The notes: generated by a model from the sequence alone, not told the origin. A DNA stretch of 17,518 nucleotides from Cryptobacterium sp. CAG:338 (GCA_000435475.1 FR896080.1:74766-92283), one strand, 5' to 3'; positions 7,876 to 15,819 are shown, counted from the first letter of the stretch. Made by a program: numbers and translations.

Positions 7876-7938
7876 GAAAATACTTACGAAAACCAATAAC
7901 GGATACCTTATTTTCGAAGCATCCGTTTTCGTATTTTC
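7876..7938 (-). promoter_or_regulatory. Long imperfect hairpin in leader of the 44-aa gene
   Basis: The minus strand reads GAAAATAC-GAAAA-CGGAT, a 16-nt loop, then ATCCG-(TTATTGG)-TTTTC-(GTAA)-GTATTTTC. All three arms pair (8+5+5 bp), with two bulges on the 3' side only. An alternative pairing joins TACGAAAA with TTTTCGTA. It ends 6 nt before the AGGAGG of the small membrane protein. In an mRNA it would be a stable structured leader; as DNA it could be an operator. Confidence 0.5.
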
Positions 7939-8308
7939 ACGCGAGCGTTTTCAACGAATTTTCTCAGCTTCGATTTTTGCCAACACTGTTTTTAATCCTT
8001 TTTTTGCGGGATTGCAATAAGAATTTGACAAACGAAACAATTCTTTCTTTATAGGTCAAATACGTTTTGAGAATGAATGGTTATAAATCGCCATAATGCC
8101 AGGTGAACATGGTATAAAAGTTTACCACCCGCTACATCAGCTTGACGATTTTCATGGAGAAAAATTGATCGAATTTGTTTAATTCTCTTAATCGCGAAAT
8201 TGTTTGCGTAGGGGTGCCTAAATGGAGTCAAAACGTTTAGAAATGCATCGTAAGTTTTCCATATGTTAGTGATAAACTAGCCACTCCATAAGAGAAGGAG
8301 GAATTGCG
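7939..8308. other. Gene-free stretch with one promoter and a small hairpin
   Basis: No frame in this stretch has both a ribosome binding site and plausible protein content. It contains the promoter at 8025-8053 and, downstream of it, a hairpin GGTGAAC (8102-8108) with GTTTACC (8120-8126; one G-T pair, 11-nt loop). The rest would be a long 5' untranslated region for the gene at 8309 or a short untranslated transcript. Confidence 0.4.
8025..8053 (+). promoter_or_regulatory. Sigma-70-type promoter
   Basis: TTGACA (8025-8030), a 17-nt spacer and TTTATA (8048-8053). The -35 is perfect and the -10 has two mismatches. Transcription would start near 8060, about 250 nt before the ATG at 8309, leaving a long untranslated leader. 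Confidence 0.55.
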
Positions 8309-8791
8309 ATGAACGTTGTTTTGAAGCTTTTAGGTGGGCTGGCGGCTTTATTGGCAATTCTTGCTTGCGTAATAGTTCTTTTTACTTTTACTCCGTTATC
8401 TTCTACGCCGATTGGGCAATCGGTCCATGGCATGCTCGGACTTGGCACTAACGCTGCAACAAATGCTGCCATTGATGCCTCTGGCATAAAATCCAAAGCT
8501 GAAGATACTCTTTATGCTAATGCGTCAGACATAGCTGCACAGACTGGTATGTCTGAAGAGCAAGTGAACCAAGCGATAGACAACCTCGATATTAATAATT
8601 GGTCAGTAACTTCTCTTCCAAACGATGCAAAAGAAACAGGGACACAAGCGGTAAATTATGGGGGAATTTCTGCAGAAGTTACTACCTATGAAGATCCTTC
8701 ATATATTACGGTTTCGGCTGAAGGACAAACCTTTACGCTCGAAGTTCCTAATAGTGCGCAGGACTATTTGTCTCTTTTAGGATATCTGTAA
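8309..8791 (+). CDS. Membrane-anchored extracellular protein, 160 aa
   Basis: Not recognised as a named family. ATG 8309 follows AGAAGGAGG by 7 nt. Residues about 4-27 form one hydrophobic helix (LGGLAALLAILACVIVLF). Cys20 sits in a lipobox-like ILAC, but the hydrophobic run continues past it, so a plain transmembrane anchor or uncleaved signal is more likely than a lipoprotein. The remainder is Ala/Thr/Asn-rich and should be outside the cell: a helical part (GMSEEQVNQAIDNL) and a beta-rich end (AVNYGGISAEVTTYEDPSY, TVSAEGQTFTLEVP). It is probably monocistronic, with its own upstream promoter. Confidence 0.7.
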   Translation: MNVVLKLLGGLAALLAILACVIVLFTFTPLSSTPIGQSVHGMLGLGTNAATNAAIDASGIKSKAEDTLYANASDIAAQTGMSEEQVNQAIDNLDINNWSVTSLPNDAKETGTQAVNYGGISAEVTTYEDPSYITVSAEGQTFTLEVPNSAQDYLSLLGYL

Positions 8792-8872
8792 CAGGGAAGT
8801 AGCGAAAGGAAACTTTGCCAGGCTTAGTTAGGCTGTATCAAGTGATTCGCGTTTGAGTATTTGCTTTTTATA

Positions 8873-8895
8873 CGTGTGTATAGGTTATACACACG
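8873..8895. terminator. Perfect 10-bp inverted repeat between convergent genes
   Basis: CGTGTGTATA (8873-8882), loop GGT, TATACACACG (8886-8895). It lies between the convergent genes at 8309 and 8885 and covers the stop codon of the latter. A bidirectional terminator role is plausible from position, but neither strand has a clear T tract after the stem; only TTTTTA lies next to it on the left. Confidence 0.35.
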
Positions 8896-9289
8896 CGCAC
8901 GTTGCGGTCATGCGTGCAATATCCTTCCCTAAATCGTCGGTAATATCTACCGTGAAGAAAGCAAGGCGACTTCCTGCTTTATCGCAGTGAGCGGTTGCGA
9001 TAAGTTTGGTGCCTTTACTTGAACGAAAGAAATCTATCGAATGGGTAACTGAAACCGTGGGAGGTTGACCGACATTTCCGGCGATAGCAAGAGCGAAATC
9101 AGCCAAGGTAAAAATTGCCCCACCCATAACATTTCCCATTGCATTGCGATGGATATCTTCGATGGGCATTTCGCAGACGGAATGACCTTTGTTGCCTTCC
9201 ACGATTTTGCAATGTGCAGCATGAGTAGCAAATTTGTCGTTATTGAATTCAGCTTCTAACTGTTCGAGAGTGGGGTTTTCGGGAACCAT
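8885..9289 (-). CDS. PaaI-family hotdog thioesterase
   Basis: Predicted acyl-CoA thioesterase of the hotdog fold, which hydrolyses CoA thioesters in the cytoplasm. It is 134 aa, normal for the family. The hotdog helix motif is HRNAMGNVMGGAIFTLADFA (residues about 47-66), with the conserved GG and LAD; the position often His in HGG is Met here, a variant I recall from Firmicutes relatives. The following strands (VSVTHSIDFFRSSKGTKLIA, RLAFFTVDITDDLGKDIARM) fit the family. AAAGGA lies 6 nt before the ATG on the minus strand. Substrate not predictable. Confidence 0.85.
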   Translation of the reverse strand: MVPENPTLEQLEAEFNNDKFATHAAHCKIVEGNKGHSVCEMPIEDIHRNAMGNVMGGAIFTLADFALAIAGNVGQPPTVSVTHSIDFFRSSKGTKLIATAHCDKAGSRLAFFTVDITDDLGKDIARMTATCACV

Positions 9290-9449
9290 AGAGTGTCCTT
9301 TCCTTGTTGCTATTACTGTAAATTTCTTTGTAGATTTTGGAAAGTTTTATATCGGAATGCTTTTTGCGATGCGCGAAATAAAACGAAGCCGGAGCAAGAA
9401 ATTCCCACGTAAGAAAAGCAACAATCACCGAAAAAATGTTGCGAAACTA

Positions 9450-9478
9450 TCAACGTTCAATTATGTTACTAATATAAT
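9450..9478 (+). promoter_or_regulatory. Candidate promoter for the lipoprotein gene
   Basis: A perfect TATAAT -10 (9473-9478) stands 29 bp before ATG 9507; 17 nt upstream is a weak -35, TCAACG (9450-9455). Transcription would start near 9485, just before the AGGAGG ribosome binding site. Confidence 0.45.
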
Positions 9479-9506
9479 AGCATTTTAGTTTTAGGAGGTC
9501 ATTGCC

Positions 9507-10064
9507 ATGATTGCTAAAACAACATCAAAGCAAACCCCCTTTAAGAATGTGGTACTAATCGGCTTTACTGTGCTGCTTTTCTTCGGAATGAGTTTGCTTT
9601 TGGTAGGATGTGGCAACAATAGCGAAGAACAGCGCATTGCGGAGCTTGAAGCTGAGGTTGAGCGTTTGCAAAACGAGCAAAATTCTGATGACGCTCCAGC
9701 TACTGGCGATGTAACAGATGATGCCGACAATCAAGATCAAGCTTCTCAGAATCAAACAACTTACGATAATCCAACGGTGCAAGATTTTAGCGACCGTGCC
9801 GATGAATTAATCTCTCAGGCAGAAGCCGCTGAAGTTCCCAGTGACCGAGATGCTCGAATTGACAGCTATTTTGAACTCGATAGTAAATTTAATGCTCTCG
9901 AACTTGAGATGGATACTTACGAAGACCAGCAAGAAGGGGAATATCGTTCTGGTTCGTTGACATGGGATGATTACCGTTCGCTTGAGCTTCAACTTGAACA
10001 AATTGAAGAGCGTCTCGATACATCGCAGGATAAGCTAGAGAATCGTTTTGGAATTGATGACTAA
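9507..10064 (+). CDS. Coiled-coil lipoprotein, 185 aa
   Basis: Exported, lipid-anchored protein of unknown function. ATG 9507 follows TTAGGAGG by 8 nt. The N-terminus is basic, then a hydrophobic core (VVLIGFTVLLFFGMSLLL) ends in the lipobox LVGC with the modified Cys at residue 35. Directly after comes a short coiled coil (RIAELEAEVERLQNEQ, about 42-57), a very acidic Asp/Gln/Asn-rich linker (about 59-85), and a helical C-terminal part with further heptad-like stretches (LELQLEQIEERLDTSQDKLE). Such proteins often act as cell-wall spacers or adaptors, but nothing here fixes the role. Confidence 0.8.
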   Translation: MIAKTTSKQTPFKNVVLIGFTVLLFFGMSLLLVGCGNNSEEQRIAELEAEVERLQNEQNSDDAPATGDVTDDADNQDQASQNQTTYDNPTVQDFSDRADELISQAEAAEVPSDRDARIDSYFELDSKFNALELEMDTYEDQQEGEYRSGSLTWDDYRSLELQLEQIEERLDTSQDKLENRFGIDD

Positions 10065-10192
10065 GTGATCGCGCGTTCTGTAACACTTTCCGAAAAGATA
10101 GCACCGCTCAAGCTTTTTCTCCAAAAGCGATTCGCATCACTTTACTAAACTAAAGCATCATGATCTTTGCTGAGTGGATTGGAGCGCTGCAA

Positions 10193-10966
10193 ATGAAAAA
10201 CTATTTTGATTTAACAGGACGTGTCGCTATCGTTACTGGTTGCTCTGGAGGGCTTGGCGTTCAAATGGCGAAGGCGCTGGCAAGTCAAGGCTGCACCATT
10301 GTTCCTATTGCTCGCCGTCAAGAAAAGATTGAAGAGGTAGCTAAGCAACTCAATGAGGAGTTTGGCGTAGATACTTATCCTATTCGTTGTGATATCACTA
10401 ATACCGATATGGTTAACGATACCGTTGCAAAGGTTTTAGAAAAATATGGCCGCATTGATATTTTGATCAATAATGCTGGCACTGGTGCTGTTGCTCCTGC
10501 GGAAGATATTACTGATGAACAATTTGCTGGCGAGGTGGACATTGATTTGTTTGGCACCTTTAAGGTTGCTCGCGCAGTGGCAAAGCAAGCCATGATTCCT
10601 GCAGGTTATGGCCGTATCATCAATATTGCCTCGATGTATGGTTTAGTAGGTAATAAGGTTGCAGGATCTGCTCCTTATCACGCGGCTAAAGGTGGTGTAG
10701 TAAATCTTACGCGCGCTTTGGCTGCTGAATGGTCTGCAAAGGGTATTAATGTAAACGCAATTTGTCCAGGATATTTCTATACACCTCTTACCAAAGAAAC
10801 GTTGGATAGCGATTTCTTCCAGGCAAATGCTCGTACCATGATTCCTGCGGAGCGTTATGGCGAAGAAGGTGAACTCGATACTGCTGTCCTATTCTTAGCT
10901 TCTCCTGCTTCATCTTATGTGACAGGCATTATGGTGCCCGTAGATGGTGGCTATACTTGCATGTAG
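10193..10966 (+). CDS. Short-chain dehydrogenase/reductase, gluconate 5-dehydrogenase-like
   Basis: NAD(P)-dependent oxidoreductase of the classical SDR family, about 257 aa from ATG 10193 (MKNYFDLTGRVAIVTG), which has TTGGAG upstream; an in-frame ATG at 10160 adds 11 residues without family similarity. Motifs: TGCSGGLG cofactor loop (15-22), NNAG (93-96), Ser147 (NIASMYG), Tyr162 and Lys166 (YHAAK) and CPGYFYTPLT after the active site. ARR after the second strand suggests preference for NADPH. The overall pattern (FDLTG start, PGYF-T-LT, VDGGY end) is closest to gluconate/ketogluconate dehydrogenases, but the substrate is a guess. The Asn usual in the fourth active-site position appears replaced by Asp118 (VDIDLFGTF). 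A strong terminator follows. Confidence 0.85.
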   Translation: MKNYFDLTGRVAIVTGCSGGLGVQMAKALASQGCTIVPIARRQEKIEEVAKQLNEEFGVDTYPIRCDITNTDMVNDTVAKVLEKYGRIDILINNAGTGAVAPAEDITDEQFAGEVDIDLFGTFKVARAVAKQAMIPAGYGRIINIASMYGLVGNKVAGSAPYHAAKGGVVNLTRALAAEWSAKGINVNAICPGYFYTPLTKETLDSDFFQANARTMIPAERYGEEGELDTAVLFLASPASSYVTGIMVPVDGGYTCM

Positions 10967-11057
10967 TTTTTCTTGTTCGGAGATTGCTGTAGTTAAGTTA
11001 GCGATTAGTTTCCTTTTTGTAAAAAGCTTGAGTCTTATCAAGTGTTCCTGTTTAAGA

Positions 11058-11094
11058 AAAAGTGCACTCCATTACACTAAAGGAGTGCACTTTT
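11058..11094. terminator. Strong rho-independent terminator after the SDR gene
   Basis: AAAAGTGCACTCC (11058-11070) pairs perfectly with GGAGTGCACTTTT (11082-11094) around an 11-nt loop. The stem ends in a T run on the plus strand and, read from the other side, also in a T run (TTTTTCTT), so it can work in both directions. It separates the SDR gene from the ATP-grasp gene, whose ribosome binding site begins only a few nt later. Confidence 0.85.
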
Positions 11095-11111
11095 GTATAG
11101 AGGGTGTAAAG

Positions 11112-13341
11112 GTGCATCTTTTACATAAAGAACAAGCACTAGGGGATAAGGTCGGGTTACTCATGGAAACTGCTGCTCGTGCATTAGCTAAAGAACTGGT
11201 TAACCGAAGAGAATCGATCAACCGCGAACTAGCGCGCAATGGTGTTCGTTTTGGAATCTATCATAACGGGGAATACCATGATCGATTATTCCCCTATGAC
11301 CCTATTCCTCGCATAATCGCTTCGGATGAATATGACGAATTGGAACGTGGTCTTAAGCAACGCGTCAATGCTCTTAACGCTTTTCTACGTGATATCTATT
11401 CCGATAAAAACATTATTCACGATGGAGTAATTCCTGAAGAGTTTGTGTACACCTCTCCAGGGTACCTTCCTCAGGTAAATGGAGTAACGCCGCCTGGTGG
11501 AGTTTTTGCTCATATTGCAGGCGAAGATTTAGTTCAAGGTGAAGATGGCCGCTGGTGGGTACTAGAAGATAATCTTCGTATTCCATCGGGAGCAAGCTAT
11601 CCTTTGTTTGTTCGAGACATAGAACGTCGTGCCGATCCGAAATTGTTTCGCGATGTGAGCTTAAGAGACAATCGCGACTATCCGCGTCTTTTGCGTAAAA
11701 CTATGGATTTTGTTTCTACTGAGGGGATTGCTGTAGTGCTCAGTCCGGGGCGCTTTAACTCTGCGTTTTTTTGAGCATGCTTATCTTGCCGAAAAAACAG
11801 GGGCAGAGTTGGTGTTCCCTGAAGATCTTGAAGTTTTAGACAATAAGGTATATTTGCGAGACTATTCGGGATGTCATCATCGTGTTGGTGTGGTGTATCG
11901 ACGCTTATCAGACGAATATTTGGATCCATTTGCATTTAATCCCGATTCAGTGATTGGGGTACCAGGCATTTTAGGGGCATACCGTGCTGGAAATGTTGCC
12001 ATCGTGAATGCTTTAGGTAATGGAGTAGCAGATGACAAGGCTGTCTATTATTTTGTTCCAAGAATGGTCGAATACTATTTGAACGAAAAGCCTATTCTGC
12101 AAAACGCTCCAACATATATGCCTCTTTTTGAGAAGGATAGAAAAGAAGTGCTAAGCCGTCTTGGCGAATTGGTCATCAAAGATGTAGCAGAAGCGGGCGG
12201 TTACGGGGTCGTGTTTGGTTCTAGTTTGGACAAGATGCAGCGTGAAGAACTTGCTGATCGAATCAAGGCTGATCCTCGTCGATTTATTGCCCAAGAGGTT
12301 ATTCATTTTCGGGATATTGATGTTATCGATGAAAAAACAGGAGAAGTTTCTCCTCGAAAATGCGATTTACGCGCTTTTGTTCTCACGGGGCAGAACACCC
12401 ATGTATGGTATTCGGGTCTAACCCGTTATTCTTCAGTGCCTGGAGAAATGATTGTGAATTCTTCTCAAGGTGGAGGATTTAAGGATACGTGGGTACTTGC
12501 ATCCGATGAATTTCAACAAAAAGCTGCCCTTACGCGTGAGCGTGTGCGAACAGAAATTGGGCGCAAAAACTACAGGAGCTTGGCTCATGTTACTGCCTCG
12601 AAGGCAGAAAACTTATTTTGGTTGGGAAGATATACCGAGCGGGTATTTACCACTTTGAGCGCATTTTTTCCTTTTTACGATCGGGTTATGGATACCGCTA
12701 TTGATGCTTTTCGGCCTTTTGCTCGCGCGCTCGATTTACCTGAAGACTTCGAAGATTTCGATGCGTTTATTCAGAACTTTCTATACGACAAAACCAATCG
12801 CGATTCGGTTCGCAGTGCCATTATTTCTGCATTTTATAACGCTGTAATTCTCCGTCCAGAATTAGGATCTCGTCTGCTTCAATACATTGAACTTGCTTTA
12901 AGTGCTATTGCGGACGCGGCACATCATGCGAATGCGGCAGAAGATGTATATGATCTTCGCGATATTACCGACGATATGCTCGCATTTTGGGGTGGAGTAG
13001 AAAACTCTTCGGTAGAGCCAACCATGAAATCGTTTTTGTTCTTAGGTAAGTATTTGGAACGTATTGATCTGTACACACGCTTTGGATTCAGTGATGAAGT
13101 TTTACGTCCGCCCATGAGAAAACTAACGACGTATGTACGCTCACTTGATGATCTTCCCCTGCCGCAATGCTTTGCTGACAGCTCCCATTGGCTTATCGGC
13201 AAATTACCCTGCCGAGGATACGAAAAGCGAGCCGAAGAACTAGCTGAACTAATCAGCGATTTCGATGATCGTGTCGTTGCGTTTGACCCAGATGCGGGGT
13301 TCTTGCTGAATTCAATGGATATGGATGCCGCTCGCCCATAA
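11112..13341 (+). pseudogene. Circularly permuted ATP-grasp / alpha-E fusion protein, frameshifted
   Basis: Predicted peptide ligase: the ATP-grasp part (COG2308-like) would form amide bonds using ATP; the alpha-E part (DUF403/COG2307-like) is its usual helical partner. The start is GTG 11112, 7 nt after AGAGGG. The first 220 residues carry family features (LFPYDPIPRIIASDEYDELE, LKQRVNALNAFLRDIY, DLVQGEDGRWWVLEDN, PSGASYPL) up to SPGRFNSAFF and then a TGA at 11772. Removing one T from the T7 run at 11766-11772 joins it to EHAYLAEKTGAELVFPEDLE, which continues to 13341 with DVAEAGGYGVVFG and DLRAFVLTG. Alpha-E starts near corrected residue 490 (HVTASKAENLFWLGRYTERV). Corrected length is about 742 aa. 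With no other damage, this is a recent mutation, a slippery phase-variable run, or a sequencing error. The transglutaminase gene follows. Confidence 0.88.
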
Positions 13342-13451
13342 AGCGTGCCTGAAAAAATCTTCCCGAGAGGCAAGTCTAAACCAAGGTGAGGTTTTGGACT
13401 TAAAGTAGTGGTAAGATTGTTCGTCGGCATTGAACGAATAGGGAGAGTGGT

Positions 13452-14252
13452 ATGAAAAAGCTTGAATTTGATTATCAAATGAAGCTTACCTTCAGCCATC
13501 CTGTTACTGATCATAAGTTTCAACTGCGCTGCATTCCCGCAACGGGTCCGCGTCAGCAGATTGTTGATGTGGAAATGAGCTTGGAGCCCGATACAAAACT
13601 CGAAAAACAAATCGACTCTTTTGATTCAGTTGTGGTAACAGGTACTATTCCCGAACCTCATGAAGTGTTTAGCTATCACGTTTCGGGCATAGCGTTTGTG
13701 GACAATGAAAATACCAAGCCAGAACAGTTCAAGCCACTTTACCGTTTTAATTCAGCGCTTACGATGCCAGGTCCTTCTCTTGAGCATTTATCTGAGATAT
13801 GCAAAGCGCGCATTGCTGCTTTGCCTGCTGAAGCTTCACCTATTGAAGTTGCTTGCGAAATCATGGATGAGGTCTATAAGGCTTTTACCTATACTCCTGG
13901 TTCTACCACTATCAAAACGACTGCCGAAGAGGCACTTGCGCAGGGTAAGGGTGTTTGTCAGGATTACGCACATGTTATGTTGGCGGTATGTCGAAACCTC
14001 GGATTGGCTTCCCGTTATATTGCGGGCATGCTTGGCGGCGAAGGGGCAACTCATGCTTGGGTTGAAATTTATCACGAAGGAAGATGGGTAGGTCTCGATC
14101 CAACGCACAATCGATTGATTGATGATAATTACATTACTATTGCGCATGGTCGTGACTATAGGGATTGCATGCTCGATATAGGTATTTTTTCGGGAGCGAA
14201 TGTAACGCAAACACAGTGGGTTAATGTTTCTGTTCATGAACAGGGAATCTAA
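13452..14252 (+). CDS. Transglutaminase-like cysteine peptidase
   Basis: Transglutaminase-fold protein (COG1305-like), 266 aa, probably a peptidase or amide-bond-acting enzyme in the cytoplasm, as no signal peptide is present. The N-terminal half (residues 1-110) matches the beta-rich N-terminal domain of bacterial transglutaminase-like proteins. The C-terminal half has the catalytic triad: Cys169 in GKGVCQDYAHVM, His201 in THAWVEIY, Asp216 in GLDPTHN. ATG 13452 follows AGGGAGAG. It lies 110 bp after the ATP-grasp/alpha-E gene in the same direction; these three domains are a known conserved neighbourhood, sometimes joined by the proteasome-like Anbu protein, and are thought to make and cut peptide tags. 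No Anbu-like gene is seen here. Confidence 0.88.
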   Translation: MKKLEFDYQMKLTFSHPVTDHKFQLRCIPATGPRQQIVDVEMSLEPDTKLEKQIDSFDSVVVTGTIPEPHEVFSYHVSGIAFVDNENTKPEQFKPLYRFNSALTMPGPSLEHLSEICKARIAALPAEASPIEVACEIMDEVYKAFTYTPGSTTIKTTAEEALAQGKGVCQDYAHVMLAVCRNLGLASRYIAGMLGGEGATHAWVEIYHEGRWVGLDPTHNRLIDDNYITIAHGRDYRDCMLDIGIFSGANVTQTQWVNVSVHEQGI

Positions 14253-14453
14253 ATGCTCAGTATGTCCTAGGGGTGGCATTTAGAGTAAAACGATAGCTCT
14301 ATGGATGGGAATAATAAACCCCAAGATTGCATGACTAAGATGTCATGACTTCCTGAATTACTTTGTGGTCGCTAGAATGTTTACGTATTCATCTTTACGG
14401 TAATGCTTTAAATATGATGTGTGGGTTTGTTTATCAGAAAATGGGGATTAGTA

Positions 14454-15350
14454 ATGGCTGTTACTTCTATGCTGGCAGTAAATATTGGTAATACGGTTAC
14501 TAAAATTGGTTTGTATCAGCACGATACTCTGGTTTCCAAATGGACAGTCACTACGCCTGCTACTATTACCGTTAGTGAAGTGCAGACTATTCTTATGAAT
14601 TTTTTTGCTTCCTTGCAAAGAGAGCAAAAAAGAGGCCAGCATCTGAAAAAGAATCAACATCAGGACGGAAGTGAAAATCAAAGCTTTATTTCAGGAAACA
14701 CAAAGACTTCTGATGTTTCTGCCGGAGAAGCTGATTTTGGGCAACTAAATATACAAGGAAGCATTATTGCTTCAGTTGCTCCTCCTATTACTAAAGCTTG
14801 GGTGAGTGCGTTAACTATGGAGTGTGGACGCACGCCATTACAGGTAGGACCAGGGCTCAAAACAGGTATTCGATTAGGATACAGTGATCCTTCTGAGCTT
14901 GGTGCCGACCGTATAGCTGAAATGATTGGCGCTCGTGATCTGTTTGGTTCTCCGTTGGTGGTTGTTAACCTTGAAACCACTACAACATTTGAAGTTATCG
15001 ACAAAAATGGCGAATTTGTAGGAGGCATTATTGCTCCGGGGCTCGAATCGTCAGCGAAAGGATTGTCTGCTGCTGCGGCAAAATTACCGGTGGTAGATCT
15101 CAAGGCTCCTACTACGGTGATTGGAAAATCAACTCGAGCTGCCATGCAATCAGGGGTTGTTCTTGGCGAAGTTGCACGCATTGATGGGTTGGTATCTTAT
15201 ATTTGGCAAGAATTAGGGTATAAGACCAAAGTCATTGCGGCTGGTGCTGATGCGAAACTTATAAAAGTGCTTTCGCAAACCGTTACAGACACGGTTGATA
15301 ACTTGACGCTTCATGGTTTAAAAGTACTGTTTGATCGTAATACTAAGTAG
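14454..15350 (+). CDS. Type III pantothenate kinase-like protein (CoaX family) with altered active site
   Basis: CoaX enzymes phosphorylate pantothenate in the first step of CoA synthesis. The start at ATG 14454 (MAVTSMLAVNIGNT) has GGGGATT upstream; an ATG at 14421 adds 11 unrelated residues. Family features: NIGNT phosphate loop, GADRIAEMIGA (Asp152 kept), GGIIAPGL, VIGKSTRAAMQSGVVLGEVARIDGL, VDNLTLHGLKVLFDRN. However, the usual first-motif Asp (DxGNT) is Asn10, and the motif usually VVDFGTATT reads VVNLETTTT (Asn172, Glu for Gly). The later TGG motif reads AAGADA. An insert of about 40 hydrophilic residues (about 60-100) follows the first helix. This may be a non-catalytic homologue, so no gene symbol is given. 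It is probably its own transcription unit. Confidence 0.82.
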   Translation: MAVTSMLAVNIGNTVTKIGLYQHDTLVSKWTVTTPATITVSEVQTILMNFFASLQREQKRGQHLKKNQHQDGSENQSFISGNTKTSDVSAGEADFGQLNIQGSIIASVAPPITKAWVSALTMECGRTPLQVGPGLKTGIRLGYSDPSELGADRIAEMIGARDLFGSPLVVVNLETTTTFEVIDKNGEFVGGIIAPGLESSAKGLSAAAAKLPVVDLKAPTTVIGKSTRAAMQSGVVLGEVARIDGLVSYIWQELGYKTKVIAAGADAKLIKVLSQTVTDTVDNLTLHGLKVLFDRNTK

Positions 15351-15381
15351 TTTGTATTACTAAGCAGAAGTGCGTTTAATG

Positions 15382-15819
15382 CTATTCTGCAGCATTTTGT
15401 GTCGAGTGGGCTGAACGAAATGAACGAGTATTCTTTTCTGTCGGAATTCGCACAAACATTAAGTACAACAGCAAAAGCATTACTAGCTCTAAAACAAACC
15501 AGACTACAAAATTTATTCCTGCTATATCCTTTACGGCAAATGCGCTGATAAGCATAACCGTTCCAGAAACAATGAGTATGCGCGCTTTGGTTGGACCGGG
15601 AATTGCCTGCTTGATCAAGAAGGGGTTCACATAGGTCTTCCATGCTTTTGTTCCGCGCAGCCACGTGTTGAGGCGTTTGGATGAACGGGCAAAAAGAAAC
15701 CCTGCTAAAAGAAGAAGAGGGGTGGTAGGGAGTACAGGAACAAACATTCCAATGATACCGATTCCCGCGCAAAGAAGACCAGCTATGGCGCATAAGGTGC
15801 GGACGATTACGTTGTTCAT
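15382..15819 (-). CDS. DUF454 (YbaN-family) inner-membrane protein
   Basis: Small membrane protein of unknown function, 145 aa. The DUF454 signature is present: PVLPTTPLLLLAGFLFARSS (residues about 28-47), followed by RLNTWLRGTKAWKTYVNPFL. Two N-terminal and two C-terminal hydrophobic segments are seen (about 5-27 and 32-44; 80-97 and 103-125), with a charged Arg/Lys/Glu tail. AAAGGAGA lies 7 nt before the ATG on the minus strand. It converges with the CoaX-like gene, leaving a 31-bp gap. Confidence 0.88.
   Translation of the reverse strand: MNNVIVRTLCAIAGLLCAGIGIIGMFVPVLPTTPLLLLAGFLFARSSKRLNTWLRGTKAWKTYVNPFLIKQAIPGPTKARILIVSGTVMLISAFAVKDIAGINFVVWFVLELVMLLLLYLMFVRIPTEKNTRSFRSAHSTQNAAE

Noticed and set aside
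7773..8054. 93-aa frame on the plus strand
   Set aside because: It has no ribosome binding site, its start lies antisense to the better-supported 44-aa gene, and its composition is unlike a real protein.
8049..8231. 60-aa frame on the minus strand
   Set aside because: No ribosome binding site and no recognisable protein character; it runs antisense to the downstream side of a good promoter.
10944..11111. Upstream extension of the ATP-grasp frame to 10944
   Set aside because: It would overlap the SDR end and read through the strong terminator at 11058-11094; GTG 11112 has its own ribosome binding site.
13371..13402. AGTC-T-AAACC / GGTTT-TG-GACT hairpin as terminator before the transglutaminase gene
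   Set aside because: Interrupted stem without a T run; it may just be chance, and the gene pair is likely co-transcribed.
15337..15360. GTAATAC-N10-GTATTAC as terminator between the CoaX-like and DUF454 genes
   Set aside because: A 7-bp A/T-rich stem overlapping the stop codon with no T tract on either strand; not convincing.
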